Assembly: GCF_003570905.1 (NCBI RefSeq)
Contig: NZ_QXJM01000016.1
Span: 124,001-188,000 of the forward strand
Length of the DNA: 64,000 nt
Source of the DNA: Cohnella faecalis
Lineage (GTDB): Bacteria > Bacillota > Bacilli > Paenibacillales > Paenibacillaceae
Reading direction: 5' to 3'
Position numbers and translations under genes: made by a program. Shown one piece after another: positions 8,450 through 17,065 of the stretch. The notes under the pieces are model-generated. The model was not told where the DNA came from. It saw nothing but the letters and a program-made list of their open reading frames with translations, and searched no databases. The first letter of the stretch is position 1; each line of letters begins with the position of its first letter.

Positions 8450-9358
8450 ATGAAAAACGCAGACGAATGGGAGCCGGTCGCTCTGGCGTTGCCGCCGTCC
8501 TCGCTGGGCGAAGGACCTTGCTGGGACGAAGGCACAGGCACGCTGCTGTGGATCGATATTACGAGCGCAAAAGTTTGCCGTCTCGATCCGGGAAGCGGAA
8601 AAGTCGAATCGTACCCGGCTCCGGAATGGATTAGCACGATCGTGCCATGCGCGGGCGGCGGCTGGATCGCCGCCGCCTATCACAGTCTATACCGCTGGGA
8701 GCCCGGTAGTTCGGTATTTGAGGAGTGTCTGCGCTTGGACGGCTTGCCCGCTCACGTCCGTTTCAACGACGGCAAAGCTGGCCCGGACGGGCGGTTGTGG
8801 TTCGGGACGATGGACATGAACGGGAGTCTGCCGCTCGGGAGCCTGTATCGGATCGACCGAGACTTGAGCGTCTTCGAAGCCTTGCGCGGCGTGACTTGTT
8901 CCAACGGGCTGGACTGGAGCCTGGATGGCCGCGAGATGTATTATATCGATTCGGCTGTACGCGAGGTTCGCGCTTATGCCTTTGACGACAAGCAAGGCGA
9001 GCTGGGAGAGAGGCGCACGGCTATTCGTCTGGAGGAAGGCACGAATGGAGTGCCGGACGGCATGACGCTCGATTCCGAAGGGATGCTCTGGATCGCACAG
9101 TGGGGCGGTTCGCGCGTAGCCCGCTGGAATCCGGCGGGCGGCTCGTTGCTGACGGAGGTGCGTCTTCCCGTTCTGCAGCCTTCAAGCTGCGCGTTCGGCG
9201 GCGAGCGGCTGCAGACGCTTTATATAACCAGCGCATCCGACGGCTTGCAGGCGGCGGAGCTGAACGCCTATCCGCGCTCGGGCGCGTTGTTCGCCGTGGA
9301 TACGAGCGCTGCCGGACTGTCCGGAAGAAGACCGTACTCATTCGACATGGCTTACTAA
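8450..9358 (+). CDS. SMP-30/gluconolactonase-family lactonase
   Basis: The 302-residue protein is a six-bladed propeller of the SMP-30/gluconolactonase/LRE type. The four metal positions are recognisable: Glu21 in LGEGPCWDE, Asn in HVRFNDGKAGPDGRLWFG, Asn in CSNGLDWS and Asp in NGVPDGMTLDSEG. These calcium- or zinc-dependent enzymes hydrolyse sugar lactones to aldonic acids. The start follows the previous stop with no gap. Its presence supports an oxidative route in which a sugar is first oxidised to a lactone by one of the neighbouring dehydrogenases. Confidence 0.9.
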   Translation: MKNADEWEPVALALPPSSLGEGPCWDEGTGTLLWIDITSAKVCRLDPGSGKVESYPAPEWISTIVPCAGGGWIAAAYHSLYRWEPGSSVFEECLRLDGLPAHVRFNDGKAGPDGRLWFGTMDMNGSLPLGSLYRIDRDLSVFEALRGVTCSNGLDWSLDGREMYYIDSAVREVRAYAFDDKQGELGERRTAIRLEEGTNGVPDGMTLDSEGMLWIAQWGGSRVARWNPAGGSLLTEVRLPVLQPSSCAFGGERLQTLYITSASDGLQAAELNAYPRSGALFAVDTSAAGLSGRRPYSFDMAY

Positions 9359-9373
9359 TTGGAGGATCGTACG

Positions 9374-10267
9374 ATGAAGCTGCTGCATTATCGAGAAGAC
9401 GGAAAAATCAAATTAGGGATTGCGACCGTTCACGGCGTCGTCGACGTCGAAGCCGCTGTTGGAGGGGAAGCGGCGCCGGAGCTGAAGTCTGCGGACGCCG
9501 CGCTCGCGGCCGGCGGCGAAGCGTTGGATCGCCTGAGAGAGCTTGACCGCCGCATCGCGGAAGAAGGGCCGGCGGCATTCAAGGAGTCGCTTCGCAATGA
9601 AGCGGAGCTCTCGCTTGAGCCTTGCGTGGTGAGGCCGGGCAAATTGATCTGCGTAGGCCTTAACTACCGAAGGCACGCCGAGGAAACGGGTTCGCCCATT
9701 CCGGCGTACCCGATTTTGTTCAACAAATTCGACAATGCACTGTCGGCCCACGGCCGCGACATTCGCTTGCCGAAGACGTCGGACAAGACGGATTACGAGG
9801 CGGAGCTTGGCATCGTAATCGGCCGCACGGCGTTCGACGTGGCGCCCGAAGAGGCGCTGGACTATGTCGGCGGGTACTGCAATGTCAATGACGTATCGGC
9901 CCGCGACCTGCAAGTGAGAACTTCGCAATGGCTGCTCGGCAAAAGCCTCGACGGCTTCTGCCCGATCGGCCCGTACCTGGTGACGGCGGACGCCGTTCCC
10001 GAGCCGAATTCGCTGGGCATCCGCTGTACGGTTAACGGCGAGCTTCGCCAAAGCTCGAATACGAGCGACATGATTTTCGATTGCCGCACGATCGTAAGCT
10101 ACATCTCTCGCCATATGACGCTGCAGCCGGGCGATCTGATCATGACCGGTACGCCGGAGGGCGTCGTGTTAGGCTATCCCGAGGATCGTCAGGTGTACCT
10201 CAAGACGGGAGATATCGTCACCGTAGAGATCGACGGTCTCGGCTCGTTGACGAACCGATTCATCTAA
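9374..10267 (+). CDS. Fumarylacetoacetate hydrolase-family protein
   Basis: This 297-residue protein is a FAH-family hydrolase or decarboxylase. It has LICVGLNYRRHAEE, the metal-binding acidic motif in YEAELGIVIGR, GKSLDGFCPIGP and TGTPEGVVLGY. The family cleaves C-C bonds in 2,4-diketo or acylpyruvate-type acids. The ATG at 9374 is chosen because GGAGG at 9361-9365 precedes it; the in-frame TTG at 9359 overlaps that site. In known non-phosphorylated L-fucose and L-rhamnose routes a related hydrolase follows an SDR acting on 2-keto-3-deoxy acids, and both families are present here. It may therefore be an alternative to the DapA-type aldolase as the final cleavage step. Confidence 0.88.
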   Translation: MKLLHYREDGKIKLGIATVHGVVDVEAAVGGEAAPELKSADAALAAGGEALDRLRELDRRIAEEGPAAFKESLRNEAELSLEPCVVRPGKLICVGLNYRRHAEETGSPIPAYPILFNKFDNALSAHGRDIRLPKTSDKTDYEAELGIVIGRTAFDVAPEEALDYVGGYCNVNDVSARDLQVRTSQWLLGKSLDGFCPIGPYLVTADAVPEPNSLGIRCTVNGELRQSSNTSDMIFDCRTIVSYISRHMTLQPGDLIMTGTPEGVVLGYPEDRQVYLKTGDIVTVEIDGLGSLTNRFI

Positions 10268-10283
10268 AGGAGTGAACGACGAG

Positions 10284-11324
10284 ATGAAAGCTTTGGTCTA
10301 TACCGCTCCCGAAGTAATGGAGCTTATGGATTGCCCGGTGCCTGAGCCGGGTCCGGACGAGGTGCTGATCCGGGTCGCGTACTCTGGTATTTGCGGCTCG
10401 GAGCTGAGCGGCTTCCTGGGACATAACTCGCTGCGCAAGCCGCCGATGATCTTCGGTCACGAGCTGTCAGGCATCATCGAGGATGCCGGTGCCTCCGGCG
10501 AATCGCATGGCCTGCGCAGAGGCATGCGCGTTACGGCCAACCCGCTCGTCACTTGCGGCCGCTGCAGCTATTGTCTTGGCGGTCAAGAGTCGCTGTGTCC
10601 GGAGCGCAAGCTGCTCAGTGCCGCGCTGCCCGGCAGCAATGCCGAATTCGTTAAGCTGCCCGCCGAATTCGTTCATCCGCTGCCCGATCATGTGACGCTG
10701 ACCGACGGCGCTTTGACGGAGCCCGTCGCTTGCGGCGCGCGCGTAGCGGAACTGACGGCGGCGGGTCCGGAGGATACGGTGCTCGTCATGGGAATGGGTC
10801 CGATCGGCGTGTTCGCGCTTCAGGCGGTGCTGCTCAGCGGAGCGGGACGAGTAATCGCCGTCGACCTAAGCGACGACCGGCTTTCTTTTGCATCTTCGCT
10901 GGGCGCGATTGCCGTGAATCCGCGGACCGAGGATCTTGCCGCGCGCGTTCGGGAATTGACGGACGGGCGAGGAGTCAGCGCGGCGATTGATGCCGTGGGG
11001 GCTGCCGCCACGCGCCGCCAGTGCGCCGAATCGGTCATGACCGGAGGACGGCTTATCTTCACGGGGCTGCATCAGGCCGATACTGCGCTCGACTTCAACG
11101 ACCTGGTGCGTCGCGAGCTCAAAATTATCGGTTCCTTCGCCTATTCCAAGGCAAACTTCAGACAGGCGCTCGATTGGATCGCCGAGGGACGCATCGGGCT
11201 GGGAGACCGCATGGAGATCGCGCCGCTGGCGGACGGCGCCGTGTGGTTCGACAAGCTGATTCGGGCTCCGGGCCGAGAAATCAAGGTGCTGCTGAAAATC
11301 TCTGAGCTGCAGGACGTCATTTAA
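10284..11324 (+). CDS. Zinc-dependent alcohol/sugar dehydrogenase (MDR family)
   Basis: The 346-residue protein is a medium-chain dehydrogenase. Catalytic zinc ligands Cys37, His59 and Glu60 (GICGSE, FGHE) and the structural zinc cysteines 91, 94, 97 and 105 are all present. The nucleotide-binding GMGPIGV follows. It resembles sorbitol, threonine or galactitol-phosphate dehydrogenases. ATG at 10284 is preferred over GTG at 10272, which overlaps the AAAGGAG site. It may oxidise C1 of an aldose to the lactone used by the SMP-30 protein, or another hydroxyl of the sugar acid. It is the last gene of the tightly spaced run that starts at 2944. Confidence 0.9.
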   Translation: MKALVYTAPEVMELMDCPVPEPGPDEVLIRVAYSGICGSELSGFLGHNSLRKPPMIFGHELSGIIEDAGASGESHGLRRGMRVTANPLVTCGRCSYCLGGQESLCPERKLLSAALPGSNAEFVKLPAEFVHPLPDHVTLTDGALTEPVACGARVAELTAAGPEDTVLVMGMGPIGVFALQAVLLSGAGRVIAVDLSDDRLSFASSLGAIAVNPRTEDLAARVRELTDGRGVSAAIDAVGAAATRRQCAESVMTGGRLIFTGLHQADTALDFNDLVRRELKIIGSFAYSKANFRQALDWIAEGRIGLGDRMEIAPLADGAVWFDKLIRAPGREIKVLLKISELQDVI

Positions 11325-11512
11325 ATAGGTAGAGATGCTCCGGGACGATCATTGTCTCTCGCGGCGGCATTGGCGCTTATGAAGGAATGGTGAGCGGACG
11401 GAGAATGGAGCCGGGGCTCCGTCATGACTGGAATAGAGGGCTCTCCGATTGACCGAAAGGTCCTTGGAGAGCCTTGAGCCGTTATGGAACATAACATGGA
11501 GGCGAACTAAGG
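11325..11512 (+). other. Leader region with two hairpins before the second M20 gene
   Basis: No gene is seen. Two inverted repeats are clear: GGAGCC-GG-GGCTCC at 11407-11420, and GGCTCTCC (11439-11446) pairing with GGAGAGCC (11466-11473) around 19 nt. Neither is followed by a T-run. They could separate the expression of 2944-11324 from the following genes, or be processing sites. Confidence 0.4.
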
Positions 11513-12706
11513 ATGGACAACGATTCTCGGGAGAAGAAGATACGGCTGATGTCGGAGCAGGAACGGGAGACGACCGTTCGATTCTATCGCCACCTGCACC
11601 GGCATCCGGAACTGAGCTTCGAAGAGCAGCGTACTTCCGCGCTTGTGGCGGAGGAATTGCGCAAGCTTGGCTATCGCGTGCGCGAGCGAGCGGGAAAGTT
11701 CGGGGTAATTGCCGATTTGGAAGGGGCGGCGGACGGCCCTACCGTTGCGCTCAGGGCGGATATGGACGCGCTTCCGATCGAGGAGGAGACGGGGCTGCCG
11801 TTCGCTTCGACCGTTCCGGGCGTCATGCATGCTTGCGGGCATGATGCGCATACGGCAATGCTGCTCGTTGCGGCGCGTATACTGGCTTCGCACCGGGGCG
11901 AGCTGCGCGGGCGGCTTCGGCTGCTCTTTCAATCCGCCGAGGAGATCAATGCGGGCGCCAAAGCGATGATCGGGGACGGCGGCTTGGAAGGAGTGGCGGA
12001 AATTTACGGACTGCACAACTGGCCCGCGTTGCCGGCGGGAGTCGCGGCCGTGAAGGAAGGCGCGTTGATGGGGGCGGTGGATCGGTTGGACATTGAAGTT
12101 CGGGGAAGAGGCGGACACGGCGCGATTCCCGATCTGGCGGCCGATCCGATCGTAGCTTCTTCCGCGGTAGTTCTGGCGTTGCAGACGGCGGTGAGCCGGG
12201 AACTGTCGCCGTTCGAGCCGTCCGTTGTGACGATCGGCAGCTTCCATGGCGGTCATGCCAACAATGTCATACCCGACCGCTCGCTGCTGACCGGCACGGT
12301 GCGAACGCTCAGCCCGAAGGCCAGAGCCGACATTCGCGGCAAGCTGATCCGCCTAATTTCCAAGACGGCGGAGGCATACAACTGCAGCGCCGAAGTCGAA
12401 TACACGGAACAGGTGCCGGCGGTTATCAACGATTCCGGCTGTGCGGTGGCGGTTCGAGAGGCGCTTGTCCGGACGTTCGGAACGGAGCGAGTTCGGACGG
12501 CCGATCCGACGATGGCCGGGGAGGACTTTGCCGTGTACCAGGAGAGGGTTCCCGGTTGTTTTTTCTGGATCGGCTCCGGTCCGAAGCAAGGCAGCGAAGC
12601 GGCCTATGGGCTTCATCATCCCAAATTCAGAATAGACGAGGATTGCCTTCCTGCGGGGGTCGCCGCTCTGGTCTCGATTGCTTTGGCCCGGTTGGCGCCA
12701 TCTTGA
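11513..12706 (+). CDS. M20-family amidohydrolase (hippurate/IAA-amino acid hydrolase type)
   Basis: The 397-residue protein has the aminoacylase/hippuricase-type M20 motifs: LRADMDALPI, MHACGHDAHTAMLL, FQSAEEINAGAKAM, GLHNWPALPAG and the late MAGEDFAVY. All expected metal and catalytic residues are present. It lacks a signal peptide and should remove an acyl group from an N-acyl substrate in the cytoplasm. GGAGG precedes the start by about 12 nt, with AAGG closer. It is a second, distinct deacylase in the same cluster (compare 4854-6191), so the two may act on different acylated substrates. The substrate cannot be read from sequence. Confidence 0.88.
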   Translation: MDNDSREKKIRLMSEQERETTVRFYRHLHRHPELSFEEQRTSALVAEELRKLGYRVRERAGKFGVIADLEGAADGPTVALRADMDALPIEEETGLPFASTVPGVMHACGHDAHTAMLLVAARILASHRGELRGRLRLLFQSAEEINAGAKAMIGDGGLEGVAEIYGLHNWPALPAGVAAVKEGALMGAVDRLDIEVRGRGGHGAIPDLAADPIVASSAVVLALQTAVSRELSPFEPSVVTIGSFHGGHANNVIPDRSLLTGTVRTLSPKARADIRGKLIRLISKTAEAYNCSAEVEYTEQVPAVINDSGCAVAVREALVRTFGTERVRTADPTMAGEDFAVYQERVPGCFFWIGSGPKQGSEAAYGLHHPKFRIDEDCLPAGVAALVSIALARLAPS

Positions 12707-12748
12707 TGAAAGAAAATAGCGGGAAAACGGATAAGGAGGGGCCGGTAT

Positions 12749-14536
12749 ATGTCGACATTCGGCGTGGATGCGGGACTGTTCGTCTTTAATGGACGCCCTA
12801 TTCGCTTGATAAGCGGTGCGGTGCATTATTTTCGGATTGTCCCGGCTTACTGGGAAGACAGGCTGCTGAAGCTGAAGGCATGCGGATTCAACGCTGTGGA
12901 GACATATATCCCTTGGAATTTGCATGAGCCGAGAGAAGGAAGGTTCAATTTCGAAGGAATTGCGGACGTCACGCGCTTCATCGAATTGGCGCATAAGCTG
13001 GAGTTATTCGTCCTCGTGAGGCCCAGCCCCTACATTTGCGCGGAATGGGAGTTCGGGGGCATGCCTTCCTGGCTGCTCGCAGACGCGAACATGAAGCTGC
13101 GCTGTATGCATCGACCGTATCTGGATAAGGTGGATGCCTACTACGATGTATTAATGCCCCTGTTAAAGCCATTGCTTTGTACGAACGACGGACCGATTAT
13201 TGCGATGCAGATCGAGAATGAGTACGGCAGCTATGGCAATGACAAAGCTTACTTGGACTATTTGAGGGATGGGATGATCCGCCGAGGCGTCGATGTGTTA
13301 TTGTTTACGTCCGACGGAGCGGAAGACTCTATGCTCCAAGGAGGCTCTTTAATTCCGGAGGTGCTGGCGACGGCGAATTTCGGCTCCAAGCCGGAGAAGG
13401 CTTTCGCGAAGCTGGCGGAATACCAGCCGGACAAGCCGGCGATGTGCATGGAATATTGGAACGGCTGGTTCGACCATTGGGGCGAGGAGCACCATGCAAG
13501 AGAGTACGATGACGTGGCCGGTGAATTGGACAACATGCTGCGTTCGGGCGCATCGATTAACTTCTATATGTTCCATGGCGGAACGAATTTCGGCTTCTTT
13601 AACGGCGCGAATGATTTCGGCCGCTACGAGCCGACCGTGACGAGCTATGACTACCACGCTCTTCTTAATGAAGCGGGGGAGGTGACGGACAAATACATGG
13701 CGGTCCGGGAAGTTATCGCGAGGCATGTCGGCCCGCCTGCCGTTCCGCTGCCCGAGCCGGTGAAGAAGATGAGCTACGGAGCCGTTCGGCTGACCGAACA
13801 AGCAAAGCTGTTCGATCAATTGGATCGGCTGTCCCGGCCGGTGACAAGCGTATATCCCGAGACGATGGAGCGGCTGGGACAAGATTATGGGTTTGTTTAC
13901 TATCAAACGCAAGTGTCGGGACCAAGACCGAAGAGCAAGGTCGTTATCCAAGAAGTACGCGATCGGGCGCTGGTATATTTGAACGGCGATTATCAAGGCG
14001 TTATTGACAGGAACGAGCATGATAATACATTGGATATGAACGCTCATGATATCGCCGTGGAAATTTCCCCCGAAGGATCGAAGATTGGCATTCTTGTAGA
14101 GAATCAGGGGCGAGTCAATTACGGATGGATGCTCAAGGATTCCAAAGGAATTACAGAGGGGGTCCGGCTCGCAGGCCAGTTTCTGTTTAACTGGGAAATG
14201 TACTCGCTGCCGCTGGACGACCTCTCGGAATTGCGGTTCGGGCTATTGCGAGAGGAAGAGCGTTCGGTCGCTTCATTAAACTCGCCGTCGTTCTTCAGAG
14301 GGACGTTCGAAGTTTCGGAGCCGGCCGATACTTTCTTGAAGCTGGAAGGCTGGAACAAGGGAGTCGTCTTTCTCAACGGGTTCAATCTGGGCCGTTATTG
14401 GGCCAAAGGGCCGCAGCAGACGCTTTACGTTCCAGGTCCGTTGCTTCTCGAAGGGAAGAACGAGATCATTGTGTTCGAGCTGCACGGAACAATCGATCCG
14501 GTCGTTCGATTCCAGGATTACATGGTGCTTGGATAG
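12749..14536 (+). CDS. GH35 beta-galactosidase
   Basis: The 595-residue protein is a family 35 beta-galactosidase. The barrel opens with SGAVHYFRI and ETYIPWNLHE. The acid/base is Glu158 in QIENEYGSY and the likely nucleophile is Glu235 in CMEYWNGWFDHWG. C-terminal jelly-roll domains follow, ending FNLGRYWAKGPQQTLYVP. No signal peptide is visible, so it is probably cytoplasmic. AAGGAGGGG precedes the start. With the GH20 enzyme it suggests an imported glycan containing both galactose and N-acetylhexosamine (for example LacNAc or galacto-N-biose-like units). It is the last gene of the catabolic cluster. Confidence 0.93.
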   Translation: MSTFGVDAGLFVFNGRPIRLISGAVHYFRIVPAYWEDRLLKLKACGFNAVETYIPWNLHEPREGRFNFEGIADVTRFIELAHKLELFVLVRPSPYICAEWEFGGMPSWLLADANMKLRCMHRPYLDKVDAYYDVLMPLLKPLLCTNDGPIIAMQIENEYGSYGNDKAYLDYLRDGMIRRGVDVLLFTSDGAEDSMLQGGSLIPEVLATANFGSKPEKAFAKLAEYQPDKPAMCMEYWNGWFDHWGEEHHAREYDDVAGELDNMLRSGASINFYMFHGGTNFGFFNGANDFGRYEPTVTSYDYHALLNEAGEVTDKYMAVREVIARHVGPPAVPLPEPVKKMSYGAVRLTEQAKLFDQLDRLSRPVTSVYPETMERLGQDYGFVYYQTQVSGPRPKSKVVIQEVRDRALVYLNGDYQGVIDRNEHDNTLDMNAHDIAVEISPEGSKIGILVENQGRVNYGWMLKDSKGITEGVRLAGQFLFNWEMYSLPLDDLSELRFGLLREEERSVASLNSPSFFRGTFEVSEPADTFLKLEGWNKGVVFLNGFNLGRYWAKGPQQTLYVPGPLLLEGKNEIIVFELHGTIDPVVRFQDYMVLG

Positions 14537-14549
14537 GAGCTGTGAGTTT

Positions 14550-14568
14550 CGTCTCTCATGCAGAGACG
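14550..14568 (+). terminator. Short hairpin after the GH35 gene
   Basis: CGTCTCT (14550-14556) pairs with AGAGACG (14562-14568) around 5 nt, 14 nt after the stop codon. No T-run follows, so it is a weak terminator candidate. Confidence 0.35.
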
Positions 14569-14572
14569 GCAA

Positions 14573-14824
14573 TTAGACATCCGGTACCCGAGTCACTCCT
14601 GCACCTCGCTTTGCCCTGCCAATATAAGCACCATAGAACTGCATCAAACGATCAAATAACTCTTGGGAGAGCCAATCCAATCGCTCAAGGATTGTACTTT
14701 CCCTTTTATATATTTTCCATTCAACTAATAACAAAGGCATAGAAGCTATGCAGAGAGAAGCCGCAAAACAGTGATTGTTCGAGAAACGGATTATTTCACG
14801 GATCAAATGGAGTGGTTTTTCCAT
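14573..14824 (-). CDS. Small ORF of unknown function, possibly a remnant
   Basis: An 83-codon reading frame on the minus strand fills part of the gap after the GH35 gene. It has a hydrophobic stretch (CFAASLCIASMPLLLVEW) and a basic tail (GAYIGRAKRGAG). I do not recognise it. Base composition is lower in GC than in the catabolic cluster and it lies at the edge of an AT-rich island. It could be a fragment of a larger lost gene or spurious. The rest of the gap to 14963 is AT-rich with no feature I can support. Confidence 0.2.
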   Translation of the reverse strand: MEKPLHLIREIIRFSNNHCFAASLCIASMPLLLVEWKIYKRESTILERLDWLSQELFDRLMQFYGAYIGRAKRGAGVTRVPDV

Positions 14825-14963
14825 GTAAGATAAAACACCCCTATAAAAGATAAAAATTACTTAAATTGAAGGGTTTTTACTGTTGGCGTTGAATAAGAAA
14901 GACGTACTGTAGACTTCATTGAATACGGTGATATTCTGGAAAGTGAAGTGACATAAAAGATAA

Positions 14964-16487
14964 ATGATCAAAATTCCTTTTATCTACCCTAACAGAGACA
15001 AGTACTCGGCGGATCAAATTACTTGTTTGGAAAAACCTCTGGCTATTGTCTCAGAGGGCATGAAATCGCAATTTTCCAGTTACTATTACATGCTTATCAA
15101 GTGTTTTAATTTATACCGAATCAACAAGATGGAGAATGATCGGGATTTAACTCATTTTAATAATCTCAATAGCGAGGTTTTTCGCCTCCTTGGTATTCAG
15201 CTTCATTTTCATTCATTCGATAAAAATATCGATACATTAATCCGCGAAAAAATTAAACTTAAGCAGCCCGTTCTTGTATTCGGAAATATGAGAGAGCTTT
15301 ATTACTCGAATCACTATAAAAAGTTGGATTGGATACACCTGTTTCTCATTAACGGATACGATGAAGAGAGAGACATTTATTCCATCCTGGATAATACTCA
15401 AAAGAAAAATGAAAGCCATAAGCTTGATGAATTTATTTTGACGGCGGAAATGATGAGGACGCTTGCATTTTCATCTAAAGAAACATTCGGAACAACCTCT
15501 GTATTATCGTGCGAGAGAGTCCAGCAGCATTCGGATTCAGTCTACCTGGAACTGCTAATTCTTTGTTTAAAGGAAATCCAGGACGCGCCGGTTGAAAACA
15601 ATGAAATCGTGCTCATGGAGTTCTTTCAGAATGGCTCTGAGTTTCATCATATGACGGTTGAAAGCTTGGGCTTTCAGCTTATTCGTATGAACAATTTTAA
15701 GGAGGTTCTATTTACCGAATTAATTAATCAGCTTAAAAGATACTTATCGGATAGCGCGATTCTTACGGAGCTTGAGCATTTGGCAAAAAAGCTAATTCAA
15801 CAGTGGCAATCCGCTATAAATTTATTTCTCGTGTATTACTATCGCAAAGGAAGTACAATTGATGTTCGCAAATTGGCAGGGGACGCGATTGAAACCGAGC
15901 TGTCCATTAAAAAGTTATGTTCGGAGTCGCTGTCTCTGCTCTACTTCAATTTGCAACAGCAAAGGCACGATAAATCCGAATCGTTATGGAACGAAGAAAA
16001 CAATCAAGATCTTGTTATTTCGTTGAATGATAAATCTGTTGTTTTCCAATTTGAAGCCGATTTGGAATTCGATTTTGCCGATTGTCCGAAAATATTTTAT
16101 AAAAGTCCGTCTGTGGATTTTCAAAATCTTCTATTCAAGACTAAGCTCACTGTTCATAATCCTCCGCGAAGCGCGCCATTTCAGGCCGGAATCGTATTTC
16201 GAACTATCGATGGCGAAACTTATATATGGGGAGTATTCAAAAATGAACAGCTTGTCCTATCCAAAACGATGGATCCCCTATTCAGCGCTAACATAGAGAG
16301 TAAAGTTGCTTTTCTGCAATTGAAATATGAGAATCATAGCTACGTGTTTTCTTACGGGGATCAGAATGGGGTTATACGGGATGCCTTTAAGACCGACCAA
16401 ATAGCTGAAATCGACGAAATTGGATTCGGAAGCAGAAACTGGGGAGAATTAAAGCCGATGAAATTAGAATTTACACTAGTAAATTAG
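14964..16487 (+). CDS. BtrH-like cysteine-enzyme domain protein with a C-terminal lectin-like domain
   Basis: This 507-residue orphan is AT-rich compared with its neighbours. Residues 1-150 resemble the butirosin-biosynthesis BtrH N-terminal fold, a papain-like acyltransferase or peptidase. A cysteine early in the chain (Cys21 in DQITCLEKP) is followed by the late pair WIHLFLINGYDEE (His125) and YSILDN (Asp143), the usual order of a Cys-His-Asp site. The middle is helical. The last about 140 residues (FQAGIVFRTIDGETYIWGVF, IGFGSRNWGEL) look like a concanavalin-type beta-sandwich of the DUF1349/xylosidase C-terminal kind. The ribosome binding site is weak. It stands alone and ends in a strong terminator. 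The role may be acyl transfer in natural-product or toxin maturation. Fold assignment is by eye and tentative. Confidence 0.5.
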   Translation: MIKIPFIYPNRDKYSADQITCLEKPLAIVSEGMKSQFSSYYYMLIKCFNLYRINKMENDRDLTHFNNLNSEVFRLLGIQLHFHSFDKNIDTLIREKIKLKQPVLVFGNMRELYYSNHYKKLDWIHLFLINGYDEERDIYSILDNTQKKNESHKLDEFILTAEMMRTLAFSSKETFGTTSVLSCERVQQHSDSVYLELLILCLKEIQDAPVENNEIVLMEFFQNGSEFHHMTVESLGFQLIRMNNFKEVLFTELINQLKRYLSDSAILTELEHLAKKLIQQWQSAINLFLVYYYRKGSTIDVRKLAGDAIETELSIKKLCSESLSLLYFNLQQQRHDKSESLWNEENNQDLVISLNDKSVVFQFEADLEFDFADCPKIFYKSPSVDFQNLLFKTKLTVHNPPRSAPFQAGIVFRTIDGETYIWGVFKNEQLVLSKTMDPLFSANIESKVAFLQLKYENHSYVFSYGDQNGVIRDAFKTDQIAEIDEIGFGSRNWGELKPMKLEFTLVN

Positions 16488-16538
16488 TTTGATATGGGAA
16501 TTATCCGGGACCATGCTTAGATCAAGATGAATGCCAAG

Positions 16539-16585
16539 AGCCGAACGATTTTCAGGTGCGTACGCCTGATTTCGTTCGGCTTTTT
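16539..16585 (+). terminator. Strong intrinsic terminator
   Basis: AGCCGAACGA (16539-16548) pairs with TCGTTCGGCT (16572-16581), with an inner CAGG/CCTG stem, followed by TTTT. It ends the BtrH-like gene at 16487. Confidence 0.85.
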
Positions 16586-17065
16586 AATCCGTTTTGTTCT
16601 AGAAGGGAATCATGAAACAAACGCCGCCGTAAGGAGGATAAGAAGGTTGTCGGCGCCTGGGATGCGAAAATCGCTGGATCAGCCTTTCGAGCGGGCGACG
16701 AAATTTTATAAGGACGGCATTCTGTCCGGACGTAGCCAACTGGCTGTCGATCAAGGAAACCACGACGTCTCCATAGACGGCAACTCCGGCGTTAATACGC
16801 CAAGCACCTTGAAGTCGGGCCGGGAAGGCTTCACATCGGTTGTCTTTACAATAGGGTTCTGCTCACATAGCGCAATAAGGCGGAGAACGGTTCTTACCGT
16901 CAAGCGAGACAAATGAGAAAATTTCTTATAAAACCGTCGCTGCTGCGTGAAAGAGGTGGAGCTGCGAAATCGGACGGAGGGAGGAATCGTTACTACCCGC
17001 TGTCGGTTATGTTAGAATAAAGTGATCCAAGCAACCAGACCTCTTCCGAATCGAGGGGGACGCCC
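16586..17065. other. Gene-free stretch before the two-component system
   Basis: Reading frames here are short, and the longest begins inside the terminator. I see no ribosome binding site with a convincing product and no repeat. The sequence could be decayed coding DNA, and it must hold the promoter of the histidine kinase gene. Confidence 0.4.

Noticed and set aside
16527-16916. 129-codon plus-strand reading frame
   Set aside because: Its start lies in the terminator region of the previous gene, it has no ribosome binding site, and its composition and residues look non-coding.
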